Part shown: positions 50,477 to 59,006 of the stretch, piece after piece
Position numbering within the stretch: position 1 is the stretch's first letter
Layout: every line of letters starts with the position of its first letter
Source of the DNA: Nostocales cyanobacterium HT-58-2
GTDB taxonomy: Bacteria > Cyanobacteriota > Cyanobacteriia > Cyanobacteriales > Nostocaceae
Assembly (NCBI GenBank): GCA_002163975.1
Contig: CP019636.1
Span: 2,925,001-2,989,000, forward strand
Length of the DNA stretch: 64,000 nt
Direction: 5' to 3'
Position numbers and translations under genes: made by a program
The notes under the pieces: generated by a model
The model's input: only the letters and a program-made list of their open reading frames with translations
Told to the model about the DNA's origin: nothing
Databases searched by the model: none

Positions 50477-51754
50477 ATGTATAAAACACCTCATGATGGT
50501 GATAAGAAGTCTGGAATATACAATAAAATCTTCTTAACAACTTCTGCTTCTGAACACCATAATGCTGCTTCTTGGAAAAAAACAGCTTTTCATTTATCAC
50601 TGGTGTTGTTGGGATCTGGAATGACGTTCGCAGGAGGCTATCTCGCTTCCCATCACCAGCAAGTGTCTGAGAGTGCATCTAACCTTGCTGTGAGTCCGGT
50701 AAATGCTGCTCCCCCAATACCAAGTGGTACAGAGGCTACTAGCTTTGTGACGGGAGTTGTGCAAAAAGTCGGACCAGCTGTCGTGCGAATTGATGCTTCT
50801 CGAACAGTCAAAACCCAGTTACCAGACGAATTTAGCGACCCGTTTTTTCGCCGCTTCTTTGGGTCTGCACTACCAGATCAACAACAAAAGCAGGTAGAAA
50901 GGGGTACTGGTTCAGGTTTTATCATTAGTGCTGATGGTCGCATTCTTACTAACGCTCACGTCGTTGATGGTGCAGACACTGTAACAGTGACGCTTAAAGA
51001 TGGGCACACTTATCAAGGTAAAGTGCTAGGCAAAGATGAACTCACAGATGTGGCTGTTGTCAAAATTCAAGCAAATAAGCTGCCAGTGGTAACATTAGGA
51101 AATTCAGACCAGCTGCAACCCGGAGAGTGGGCGATCGCCATTGGCAATCCTCTTGGTTTGGATAATACTGTCACAACTGGAATTATTAGTGCGACTGGTC
51201 GCACCAGCAATCAGATTGGTGCTCCCGACAAGCGAGTAGAGTATCTTCAAACAGATGCAGCAATTAATCCCGGTAACTCTGGCGGACCCCTACTTAATGC
51301 GAAAGGGCAAGTTATCGGTATGAATACAGCCATCATACAAGGAGCGCAAGGATTAGGCTTTGCTATTCCTATTAACACAGCGCAACGAATTTCTGATCAA
51401 TTGATAGCAACAGGCAAAGTCCAGCATCCTTATTTAGGAATTCAGATGATAGGGTTGACACCTGAGTTGAAGCAAAATATTAACTCAGACCCGAATAGCG
51501 GATTGACTGTCGATGAAGACCACGGCGTCTTGGTTGTCAAAGTTATACCGAATTCACCAGCTGCTAAAGCAGGGATACGTGCTGGTGATGTTATCCAAAA
51601 ACTCAATGGTCAATCAGTGACAGACGCTGGCTCTGTACAAAAAGCAGTGGAAAACAGCCAAGTTGGGGGAGATGTGCGCATGGAGTTGCATCGCAATGGG
51701 CAAAATCTCAACTTAGCTGTGCGTCCTGGTGCTTTTCCAACCCAAATGCAATAA
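50477..51754 (+). CDS. HtrA/Deg-type trypsin-like serine protease with PDZ domain
   Basis: A 425-residue protease of the HhoA/HhoB/HtrA group. An N-terminal membrane anchor or signal (FHLSLVLLGSGMTFAGGYLA, ~38-57) points to the periplasm or lumen. The triad is His161 (ILTNAHVVDG), Asp191 (ELTDVAVVKI) and Ser268 (NPGNSGGPL). One PDZ domain follows (~330-420: HGVLVVKVIPNSPAAKAGIRAGDVIQKLNGQSV). It degrades damaged proteins under heat and light stress. It is divergent from the caspase-DnaJ gene with 265 bases between. Confidence 0.93.
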   Translation: MYKTPHDGDKKSGIYNKIFLTTSASEHHNAASWKKTAFHLSLVLLGSGMTFAGGYLASHHQQVSESASNLAVSPVNAAPPIPSGTEATSFVTGVVQKVGPAVVRIDASRTVKTQLPDEFSDPFFRRFFGSALPDQQQKQVERGTGSGFIISADGRILTNAHVVDGADTVTVTLKDGHTYQGKVLGKDELTDVAVVKIQANKLPVVTLGNSDQLQPGEWAIAIGNPLGLDNTVTTGIISATGRTSNQIGAPDKRVEYLQTDAAINPGNSGGPLLNAKGQVIGMNTAIIQGAQGLGFAIPINTAQRISDQLIATGKVQHPYLGIQMIGLTPELKQNINSDPNSGLTVDEDHGVLVVKVIPNSPAAKAGIRAGDVIQKLNGQSVTDAGSVQKAVENSQVGGDVRMELHRNGQNLNLAVRPGAFPTQMQ

Positions 51755-51781
51755 GCTTTTGCCTGAAGATAGCGTATTTAT

Positions 51782-51812
51782 GGGATGGGCATCTTGCCTA
51801 TCCCTATTTTTT
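51782..51812 (+). terminator. Terminator after the HtrA gene
   Basis: GGGATGGGCA (51782-51791) pairs with TGCCTATCCC (51795-51804), one G-T, across a 3-base loop, followed by TATTTTTTA. Located 28 bases after the protease stop. Confidence 0.8.
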
Positions 51813-51944
51813 ATATCTGTAGTTTAAGTTACTATATTGTGAGTATACTTCGGCAGTATACTTGAATTTACAAACCTCACACATTCAAAATGCTACTTAA
51901 GTAGAGATTTCCAATCCTTCATCTAGATTACAGGTGTTTTTCAG

Positions 51945-52505
51945 ATGAGTCAGGGAAAATGGTTGCGACCTCGGGTTAGTAGAGAAGAATATTTAACGCT
52001 ACAACGTCTACGGGAGCGCCAACCAGCCCGAAATCCTCCTAAAAGTAAGTTAACATTGGGCGATCGCGTTTCTGATGCAGTTGCAGAAACTGTTGGTTCT
52101 TGGAGATTTATTATCATCCAAAGCGTTCTACTCTTTTTGTGGATTGTTCTTAATGTTACTGGAATCGGCAAGTGGGACCCTTATCCTTTTATTTTGCTCA
52201 ACCTGATGCTGTCATTTCAAGCAGCTTACACCGCACCGATTATCATGATGAGCCAAAATCGGCAGGCAGGAATGGACAGAGACCGTGCAGAGCATGACTA
52301 TCAAGTGAATGTAAAATCAGAGCTAGAAGTAGAACTGCTGCATGACAAGATGAATCTTTTGCGTGAGGTAGAAATTATAGAAATCGTGCAAATGATGAAA
52401 CAGCAAAAGCAACAACTTGAACGATTAGAAGTGTTGTTACAACAAAAGTTGGACTCATCTAAAGAGACAGAAAATTCTTTGAATTCATCTCCATCTAATG
52501 ATTAA
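51945..52505 (+). CDS. DUF1003 membrane protein
   Basis: A 186-residue protein with a soluble N-terminal ~50 residues, two membrane helices (FIIIQSVLLFLWIVLNVTGI and PFILLNLMLSFQAAYTAPIIMMS, ~63-110) and a long C-terminal coiled coil (residues ~125-175, rich in Glu/Gln/Lys/Leu). The block NRQAGMDRDRAEHDYQVN between them is characteristic of DUF1003. Function is unknown. ATG 51945 has no strong ribosome site. Confidence 0.85.
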   Translation: MSQGKWLRPRVSREEYLTLQRLRERQPARNPPKSKLTLGDRVSDAVAETVGSWRFIIIQSVLLFLWIVLNVTGIGKWDPYPFILLNLMLSFQAAYTAPIIMMSQNRQAGMDRDRAEHDYQVNVKSELEVELLHDKMNLLREVEIIEIVQMMKQQKQQLERLEVLLQQKLDSSKETENSLNSSPSND

Positions 52506-52828
52506 ACGAGTGCTCATTTCAGACCGAACCTTTCTTGAAGAAAGTAAGCACTTAACATCCTTAACAAAATAAAATCTGTGGAAGTACGTTGACTGTCATT
52601 CATTGCAGGTAGTTCGTCAAGCAACTGAATTATCGCTGCATGGTTATAGAAAGGGACACGAGACATTGCTGAACGCCGTAGTGTATCTTGGACAAGTTAT
52701 TGAAATGCTTCATTTGGGGACGCAAAATATCAGACCTAGCTTTTGGGGAATTTCTACAAATTTTAGAGTGGATTGCCAAAAAGAAAGGCAAGCAGGTCAT
52801 ATTTATCGAAAAATTGGGTATAAAACCT
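52506..52828. other. Spacer before TnpB element 2
   Basis: About 320 bases between DUF1003 and the left-end hairpin. Overlapping short frames on both strands (for example 52603-52839) show no family resemblance. I looked for a tnpA remnant (HUH motif) and did not see one. Confidence 0.3.
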
Positions 52829-54099
52829 CCCCCTTCTAGGGGGACTTTACATTTGCTTGACTTGAGCTTACCATAGTATATATAGTTTGGTAAGCGCAAT
52901 GTTAAAAGCCTATAAGTACAGAATCTATCCGACTGGTGAGCAAGCAGTATTGCTTGCCAAGTCGTTTGGATGTGTACGTTGGTTTTACAACTTTGCGCTT
53001 AACTTAACCAATGAAACTTACAAAGCAACAGGTAAAGGATTAAGTCGTAACGACATCATTAATTTGTTGCCCTCTCTAAAGAAAGAACATGAATGGTTAA
53101 TAGAACCACCGTCACAATGTTTGCAACAAGTAGCATTAGATTTGTCTAGTGCGTTTTTGAACTTTTTTGAGAAACGAGCTAAATACCCAAGCTTTAAAAA
53201 GAAAGGTCAAAAACAATCTATTCGGTTTCCGCAAGGAATAAAACTAGATAGTGACTTTTTAGTCCTACCAAAACTAGGCAAAGTTTACTGCAAAGTATCT
53301 CGTTTACCTGAAGGAAAACTTAAATCTGTTACTGTTTCATTAACTTCATCTGGGGAATACTACGCCGCCTGCCTGTATGATGACGGTAAAGATAAGCCTG
53401 TTGCATCGTCAGATGGAAAAGCAGTAGGTGTAGACATGGGAATAAATCACTATGCAATTACATCTGATGGGACTAAGCATGGCAACCCCAAATATTACCG
53501 CAAATACGAAATAAAATTAACCCAGAAACACAAACAACTTAGTCGTAAACAAAAGGGGTCGAACAACCGCAATAAAGCACGAATTAAAGTTGCTAGAGTT
53601 CACAACAAAATTACTAGATGTCGAGAGGATTTTCTACACAAACTAAGTCGTAAATTAGTTGACGAAAACCAAGTCATCGTTGTAGAAAATCTCGCAGTGA
53701 AAAACATGGTTAGAAACTCCAAGTTAGCTAAATCTATTAGTGATGCTGGATGGGGTCAGTTTTGTACCATGTTGAAATACAAGGCAGAATCGGAAGGAAA
53801 AATCTACATCGAAGTAGACAGATTTTTCCCCAGTTCAAAAACTTGTAGCAACTGCTTGCATCCAGTAGATAACCTCAGTTTAGATATTCGTAGTTGGCAG
53901 TGTCCTAAATGCCAAACAAGACACGACAGGGACATCAACGCAGCTATGAATATACGAGATGAAGGTTTACGAATTTTGGCGGGAGGGCATCTCGCTACTG
54001 CTTCTGGACAACGTGTCAGACCATCTAAAGGCACTGCTTTTAGAGGCAACGCTGGATGAAGGAAGAATCTCTGCCGTTCTACGGCGGAGAGTTGTCAAA
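52829..54099 (+). mobile_element. IS200/IS605-superfamily tnpB-only element 2
   Basis: The left end shows CCCCC-TTCTA-GGGGG (52829-52843) ahead of tnpB. The right end shows CTCTGCCG-TTCTA-CGGCGGAG (54069-54089), then GTTGTCAAA ending near 54099. Both hairpins share the loop TTCTA. The right end lies immediately after the tnpB stop, as expected for an omegaRNA. No tnpA is present. Exact termini are inferred. Its right end faces the right end of element 3 across only ~40 bases. Confidence 0.7.
52899..54059 (+). CDS. tnpB: RNA-guided endonuclease TnpB (element 2)
   Basis: A 386-residue TnpB. It begins MLKAYKYRIYPTGEQAVLLAKSFGCVRWFYN. RuvC residues are in GVDMGINHYAITSDG (D) and VIVVENLAVKNM (E); the zinc ribbon is CSNC...CPKCQTRHDRDINAAMNI (final D). 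Catalytic residues are all present, so it may be active. ATG 52899 is preferred to TTG 52887, with GGTAAG just upstream. It resembles element 1 more closely than element 3. Confidence 0.92.
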   Translation: MLKAYKYRIYPTGEQAVLLAKSFGCVRWFYNFALNLTNETYKATGKGLSRNDIINLLPSLKKEHEWLIEPPSQCLQQVALDLSSAFLNFFEKRAKYPSFKKKGQKQSIRFPQGIKLDSDFLVLPKLGKVYCKVSRLPEGKLKSVTVSLTSSGEYYAACLYDDGKDKPVASSDGKAVGVDMGINHYAITSDGTKHGNPKYYRKYEIKLTQKHKQLSRKQKGSNNRNKARIKVARVHNKITRCREDFLHKLSRKLVDENQVIVVENLAVKNMVRNSKLAKSISDAGWGQFCTMLKYKAESEGKIYIEVDRFFPSSKTCSNCLHPVDNLSLDIRSWQCPKCQTRHDRDINAAMNIRDEGLRILAGGHLATASGQRVRPSKGTAFRGNAG

Positions 54100-54161
54100 G
54101 GTTCTCTGTCTTTGAGTTATCCCTGTACATCTATTTGAGTGACATCCTCCCGACGCTGACT

Positions 54162-55418
54162 CTACGAGTACAGCGCGGGCTTCCCAATCTTGCAATTGGG
54201 CTTTCCTGCTTCACGGGTCGTGCCTAGACTTGCGTCCCCGGACAACGATACCTCCACAGGCAGCTTGACCGTGTGTCCCACGGCTGCAAAACCCCTCTGT
54301 TCCACCACCATTGCAGCAGCAACATCGCGGTCTGTTGTATATCCACATTCATGACAAACATGAACACGCTCACACAATTTTTTCTTCCCGGTATGAGTTC
54401 CACATTGAGGACAGGTTTGACTAGTCCCATTGGGGTTCACCTTGGCAAAATACACCCCACGTTTCCAACAAACCCAAGAAAGGATTTCCAGAAAGCTACC
54501 CCAAGCAGCGTCCAAGCAATGTTTTGCCAGCATTCCTCGACTGGTTGCTTTAAGGTTCAAATCCTCGGCAAAGACCATACCAACACCGTTGCACAAAGAG
54601 TGTGCTGTTAGATAGTGAAACTGTTTGCGCGTGTCAGAAATGCGTTCATGCAATCTGCGTATCTTGTGCTGCACTTTTCGGTAGTTGGCAGAGCCTTTAG
54701 TCTTGTTTTTCAACTTGCGTTGCAGCCATTTAAGCTCGCGTTGCAAAGAGTTGAAAAACTGGGGTCTTTCTACCAACCGTCCATCACAGACAGCCAAGAA
54801 TTTTTCCAACCCAACATCAATACCAATGGAATTACCATTTGGCATAACATCAGGTACGGAAACACCAGATTCCAAAATCAATTGAGCGTACCATCCCGAT
54901 GCTTTGCTGACAACCCTAACCTGCTTGACGACAAACCCGTCTGGAACTGGACGATGCAAGTTGATTGGCATTGCCCCAATCTTAGGCAGTTTAATCTGAA
55001 AACCCGTAACGGGGTTGGATTTGAACTGCGGGAACACAAAAGAACGATACTGACCAAATTTCTTGAATCTGGGAAAACCAAAACCGCGTCCTATCATAAA
55101 CTTAAATGCCCGGTCAAGTCTCTTCAATGCATCTTGCAATACCTGAGACTGAACGTCTTGAAGTTCTGGATTATCCTTTTTGACTGGTGTCAGTGCGTTT
55201 TGTTGTTTGTAATAGTCAGGGTATGGCGTGTCACCCGGGATAATGTATTCGGAGCGAATAGAGCAAGCATTGACAGCACATTTACGCGAAGCAATCCAGT
55301 CTTTGCGTTCCCGCAGTGCGTAGTTATACACTTTGCGACACGATTCCATCCAAGCAAGCATTCTTGCTTCTTGAACGGCATCTGGATAAATTCGGTAGCT
55401 GTAAGTCAACGAGAGCAT
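54162..55418 (-). CDS. tnpB: RNA-guided endonuclease TnpB (element 3)
   Basis: A 418-residue TnpB of a different branch from elements 1 and 2: MLSLTYSYRIYPDAVQEARMLAWMESCRKVYNYALRERKDW at the N-terminus, RuvC GIDVGLEKFLAVCDG (D) and MVFAEDLNLKATSRGM (E, in FAEDL), zinc ribbon CPQCGTHTGKK...CHECGYTTDRDVAAAMVV (final D). Catalytic residues are intact. The last codons KPALYS read through the right-end hairpin, the usual sign that the omegaRNA overlaps the 3' end. A large antisense frame on the plus strand is a shadow. Confidence 0.92.
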   Translation of the reverse strand: MLSLTYSYRIYPDAVQEARMLAWMESCRKVYNYALRERKDWIASRKCAVNACSIRSEYIIPGDTPYPDYYKQQNALTPVKKDNPELQDVQSQVLQDALKRLDRAFKFMIGRGFGFPRFKKFGQYRSFVFPQFKSNPVTGFQIKLPKIGAMPINLHRPVPDGFVVKQVRVVSKASGWYAQLILESGVSVPDVMPNGNSIGIDVGLEKFLAVCDGRLVERPQFFNSLQRELKWLQRKLKNKTKGSANYRKVQHKIRRLHERISDTRKQFHYLTAHSLCNGVGMVFAEDLNLKATSRGMLAKHCLDAAWGSFLEILSWVCWKRGVYFAKVNPNGTSQTCPQCGTHTGKKKLCERVHVCHECGYTTDRDVAAAMVVEQRGFAAVGHTVKLPVEVSLSGDASLGTTREAGKPNCKIGKPALYS

Positions 55419-55442
55419 TTTTCACCGAGGGTCTTACACGTA

Positions 55443-55520
55443 AAAAAGTTGGGCAGCCTTAGAAAAACGAATACTCGACTACGCCGACAGACCAACAAAC
55501 AGAAGGCTGCCCAACTTTTT
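55443..55520. repeat. Perfect 18-bp inverted repeat upstream of tnpB 3
   Basis: AAAAAGTTGGGCAGCCTT (55443-55460) and AAGGCTGCCCAACTTTTT (55503-55520) are perfect complements separated by 42 bases. With A-runs outside one arm and T-runs outside the other, the hairpin looks like a large bidirectional terminator or the ends of a tiny miniature element. It sits just 25 bases upstream of the tnpB start codon. Confidence 0.75.
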
Positions 55521-55548
55521 CGGGGACAATGCGTCACCTCCTCTTACA

Positions 55549-55577
55549 TTCTAACAGACTCTGCTTATCTGTTAGAA
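55549..55577. repeat. Perfect 10-bp inverted repeat
   Basis: TTCTAACAGA (55549-55558) pairs with TCTGTTAGAA (55568-55577) around a 9-base loop. Second of four hairpins in series between tnpB 3 and its left end. Confidence 0.6.
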
Positions 55578-55592
55578 TTTCTCAGAGATAGA

Positions 55593-55623
55593 AAAAAGGT
55601 AGTACATCGAGCACTACCTTTTT
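55593..55623. terminator. Perfect 11-bp hairpin with T-tract
   Basis: AAAAAGGTAGT (55593-55603) pairs with ACTACCTTTTT (55613-55623) around ACATCGAGC. The A-rich and T-rich ends make it a possible terminator on either strand. It lies directly before the left-end palindrome of element 3. Confidence 0.6.
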
Positions 55624-55689
55624 CCCTGGGGAGTCCGTATATCCCGACACCGAATCAAAGATTACGGTGCGGGACTTACTGCTCCCCAG

Positions 55690-56350
55690 ACCCCACATTA
55701 GTTAAAAAATATGCGATATGCATCCCGTTCTTGAAATTTGGCAATAAATTCTGGCGAATAGAAAGACTTAGCCCTAAAATGTCTCTGAGCGGTGGCTTGC
55801 ATCCAAGCTGGAGACCATCTTTCTTAAGAAGGAAGTGAAATAAATTTTAAGTCTTGCTAAGTGACCCTAATGACACATTGAATTGTCATCCCATGAAAAG
55901 CCACCGAGAACTCGTTGGCTTGTTTGAGCATATCATTCATTTCTAGTTAACCAGACATACTATTGGCTGAAGCCCTATTGTCATTGTTATGATAAGTATC
56001 TTGCCAGTATTCCCAAATACTCTTATCCTTATCATACAAGCCAAAGGTATTGGGTAGACAGCTGCCAAGGTTTATTCGTAGCGTCCAGCGACTGCCTTCA
56101 CAATACCTCTTATACCTAGATACCTAATGAATTTAAGTAGAGTTGTCATTAGTGGGAGCTGGCAAGCTAACACAGATTCTCAAAGAATATGTTACTCCCT
56201 TTGATAAGGCAAATCGCAAGCATTTTAATTTGTACGCTGTATTTTTGCCTTGAGATGTAGTGATGCAAAATAGCAGTCAGTTTCATCTCAATCAATTCTG
56301 ATTTATAAGGGTGAAGCCAGCGCCAATACCAAGAATCGCTGGGAAAGTAG
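55690..56350. other. Spacer beyond TnpB element 3
   Basis: About 660 bases. Frames are short and overlapping, with no recognisable product. TACCTCTTATACCTAGATACCTA (56103-56125) has three TACCT units about ten bases apart. I cannot support a gene. Confidence 0.3.
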
Positions 56351-56626
56351 CTAACCCATATAAAATGCCAGACTAAACGCACAGACTACAACAAGAACAG
56401 GAATCACTTTACTAAACTCAAGTTTTCGTGTCTTTAAGATTTCTACAAAAGACATGGGAACGACGATAGGCCATAAAACTGTAGAAATAAAAAACATCAC
56501 AAAAGACAAAAATTTGTCTTCTGGAGAAGAGCTAGGATGACGAAGAACAAATCTTAACCAGTTAGTGAAAAAATAGACTGTCATCATCAGGTAAGTTATA
56601 ACCAACGTTAATTGCATCTTGCTCAC
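56351..56626 (-). CDS. Small membrane protein, hypothetical
   Basis: A 91-residue protein with three hydrophobic stretches (LTLVITYLMMTVYFFTNWL, FLSFVMFFISTVLWPIVVPM and VIPVLVVVCAFSLAFYMG). Start GTG 56626, eight bases after AAGGAG; ATG 56617 is an alternative. No family is recognised, but the ribosome site and the clean membrane pattern support it. Confidence 0.6.
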   Translation of the reverse strand: MSKMQLTLVITYLMMTVYFFTNWLRFVLRHPSSSPEDKFLSFVMFFISTVLWPIVVPMSFVEILKTRKLEFSKVIPVLVVVCAFSLAFYMG

Positions 56627-57317
56627 TGTAGCGACTCCTTAAGAAATTTAAAATTTGGATAACCTCATTTAGACTTATTTATTACAAAAATTTAGTAGTT
56701 TGGGCTAGAGGTGCGCGAAACAACTAAAAAATATTCAAATAGCAATAAATAATTCATTTATTAGCTAGCTAAATGTTAAGATAACCCTCAAAATACATAA
56801 ATCAGTACTTACACCTAATTTGGCATAAAATTGGAGGAAGCCGGAATTTTACTGATTCAGTATAGGTATTCCAGCTTTCCTGTAACCTAAACTTTAAAAC
56901 TTTAATACATAACATTTAAGTGTCTTTAGTTAAAATAAGCCAAATTCATACTACTCTAGAACTGAATTAATCGTTTTAACTATAAAGGGATTTGTATAGG
57001 TACAAAATATACTTAAATGTAAATTATTTAGCTTTTAATACCATCATTAGAAACTATGATTTTATTTTTATACCAATCTTTCAGACTGACAAAGTCAAAG
57101 AATTTTCAATTCTAATGATGTCTATTCCAAAAAAACACAAATCCTGCGGTATCAAAATAACACAGGAGAAAAGATATATATGCTACACAAGTAATCAGGC
57201 TGTAAGCCAATTGTGCTTAAGCTAAACTTATAGATACAGCGGTTTGCATTTTTATTAAGATACACATTTTCAGGTCAAGAGCCACATATAGAACAACTTT
57301 TACTTCTGGATCCTGAA
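56627..57317. other. AT-rich spacer
   Basis: About 690 bases without a supported gene. A plus-strand frame near 56992-57225 is AT-driven with no ribosome site. CCGGAATTTT...GGTATTCCAGC (56840-56875) could form a weak hairpin. Confidence 0.3.
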
Positions 57318-57415
57318 TGCCCTTCTCCTGTCACCAGACGCACTCGCGTTCGGGTGAATCCTACGGATACGCTCCGCGAGCGCCAGTTCCCCACGGCGGA
57401 AAACCCGCCTGTATA
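57318..57415. repeat. Interspersed G/C-rich repeat, reverse orientation
   Basis: Holds CTTCTCCTGTCACC, AGACGCACTCGCGTTCGGG, GGATACGCTCCGCGAGCGCC and AGTTCCCCACGGCGGAAAAC. Read on the minus strand the order GGGTTTTCC...GGGGAACTGGCGCTCGCGGAGCGTATCCG mirrors the block inserted inside tnpB 1 at 17411-17512. This is the clearest free-standing copy of that insert. Confidence 0.7.
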
Positions 57416-57544
57416 GCTAGTGTTCCTCCTGAATTCTGTTGTATTTAACTATTACGCATTTAATAAGCTGACAGTCAATAAATAGGATATGTAGTAACTT
57501 TATATTTTTTATTGTTGAACTATAAATGACTTATGGGATATCCC

Positions 57545-57646
57545 TTAATCTTGGGAATGATTCTGCGGGAAAAGGTAGGCGATCGCAGCTCCACCAAATA
57601 CAGTTAATAAACTCACCAAAAAGGCAGCAAAGAATAAAGTAAACAT
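57545..57646 (-). CDS. 33-residue single-span membrane protein
   Basis: Reads MFTLFFAAFLVSLLTVFGGA, then AIAYLFPQNHSQD-stop. One membrane helix and a short polar C-terminus, in the size range of small photosynthetic subunits, but I could not match it to PetL, PetM, PsbM, PsbX or PsaM from memory. A HIP1 octamer (GCGATCGC) lies within it. No clear ribosome site. Confidence 0.45.
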   Translation of the reverse strand: MFTLFFAAFLVSLLTVFGGAAIAYLFPQNHSQD

Positions 57647-57836
57647 AATTGATAACTATAGTCCCGTATTTGTAACTAAAGTATGTAACAAATATTTTTT
57701 AATCAATACTCGCTATTTGTCAGACAATAATCATCTTAGATACCTTTAAACTACCAAGTAGATATGACATAGATATGACCTCATTGTGTCAATAGCTTGT
57801 ATATTTATTCGTGCAGGCAAATTCTCAAAACTAAAC

Positions 57837-59006
57837 TCAAGGCAAAGGCAGGAAAAAGCGAAATGTGCTACCTAATCCTAGCTCGCTTTCGACTTCAATC
57901 TGACCGCCTTGCAGTTCCACTAAACGGCGTGAAATAGTTAAACCAATGCCTGTTCCTCCGATCTGGCGAGCCGCTTCAAGGCTAGACTCTTTGCCAGAGT
58001 TGGGCGCATGAGGTGCTACGGGAGCGCGTGATTTGTCAGCGCGCCAGAAGCGTTCAAACACATAGGGCAAATTTTCCTTGGCAATTCCCACACCTGTATC
58101 AATCACTGCAATCCATAGCTTAGAAGCTTCAGTCCAAACACGTATAGTAATTGAACCATTTTTAGTATAGGATATTGCATTTCCAAGAAGGTTGACCAGT
58201 ACTTGTTCTGTACGATCAATATCTGCAAGTACAGTTGGTAGTTGCGGCGGGCATTCTAGTCGCAGAACTGGACCATCGTCTAACAGTTGGTCAGCAAATT
58301 TCTCCACCAATGATTCCAGTAAGGGACGCAGATTGACTGACTGTATCTTTATCGGAAGATAACCTGCTTCTGCTTTAGAAAGTTCTTGTAAATCATTGAC
58401 TAACCGCTCCAAACGCTTAGTTTCTTTTGCCAATCGCAAATAAATTTCTGGAGAGGGTTCGATTGTTCCATCAGCGAGTTCTTCTAAATAACCGCGCACG
58501 ACTGTCAGTGGCGTGCGCAGTTCATGAGTCATATCTCCAATCAGTTCCCGCCGCCGCACTTCTACACCCTTTATACTTGTTGCCATACGGTTGAAACTTA
58601 CACCCAATCGATTCAGTTCTGGAATATCTGATAAAGGTAGTCTTGCGTCAAATTGACCAGCAGCAAATTTTTGAGTGATGTTTTCCATCTCAATCAATCG
58701 CTGCATAATCAGTCTAGAGACCCAATAACTCAGTCCTCCAGCTGTTGTCGCACCTACCAAAACTGACCACAAAGTGCTTCGTCTCCAAGCAATTTCAAAT
58801 CCGTCAACTAACTCAGTGCGAATATCAAATAAGTTGTACCCACGTTGCTCCAATCGTTCCAAATGCAGAACAAAAAAGCGGGGTGAAGAGACTTTGCTGA
58901 TAATGACTAGACTAAGTACTCCCACTATCATCACAACTAAGTGGGAGAAAAATAGGCGTGACGCCAAAGGTAATGACTTCGCCCAACGCCAGTCTAGATT
59001 CTTCAT
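57837..59006 (-). CDS. HAMP-domain sensor histidine kinase
   Basis: A 389-residue membrane kinase. Two membrane helices (~18-38 and ~78-98) enclose a short sensor loop of about 40 residues. Then come a HAMP domain (~100-150), the phospho-acceptor His161 in IGDMTHELRTPLTVV, the N-box LVNLLGNAISYTKNG, G1 VIDTGVGIAKE, F-box YVFERFWR and G2 GGTGIGLTISRRLVELQGG. All catalytic boxes are present. The start ATG overlaps the stop of the response regulator (ATGA, 59003-59006), so translation is coupled. The stimulus is unknown; the loop is too short for a known ligand domain. Confidence 0.93.
   Translation of the reverse strand: MKNLDWRWAKSLPLASRLFFSHLVVMIVGVLSLVIISKVSSPRFFVLHLERLEQRGYNLFDIRTELVDGFEIAWRRSTLWSVLVGATTAGGLSYWVSRLIMQRLIEMENITQKFAAGQFDARLPLSDIPELNRLGVSFNRMATSIKGVEVRRRELIGDMTHELRTPLTVVRGYLEELADGTIEPSPEIYLRLAKETKRLERLVNDLQELSKAEAGYLPIKIQSVNLRPLLESLVEKFADQLLDDGPVLRLECPPQLPTVLADIDRTEQVLVNLLGNAISYTKNGSITIRVWTEASKLWIAVIDTGVGIAKENLPYVFERFWRADKSRAPVAPHAPNSGKESSLEAARQIGGTGIGLTISRRLVELQGGQIEVESELGLGSTFRFFLPLP

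Larger units (their letters stand above)
54139..55689 (-). mobile_element. IS200/IS605-superfamily tnpB-only element 3
   Basis: Minus strand. The left end is the palindrome at 55626-55689, whose core TCCCGCACCG-TAATCTTTGATT-CGGTGTCGGGA (read on the minus strand) keeps the same loop as element 1 while both stem arms differ together. The right end, CCCGCGCTG...CAGCGTCGGG (54149-54179), overlaps the tnpB stop and is followed by GGATGTCAC to 54139. A second hairpin, CCCAATtgcaagATTGGG, lies just inside. No tnpA is seen. Confidence 0.75.

Noticed and set aside
52603..52899. Overlapping short frames before TnpB element 2
   Set aside because: No HUH transposase motif, ribosome site or family similarity; no evidence of a tnpA.
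54615..55838. 407-codon plus-strand frame
   Set aside because: It is antisense to tnpB 3 and its left end; its composition mirrors the tnpB codons and it has no family resemblance.
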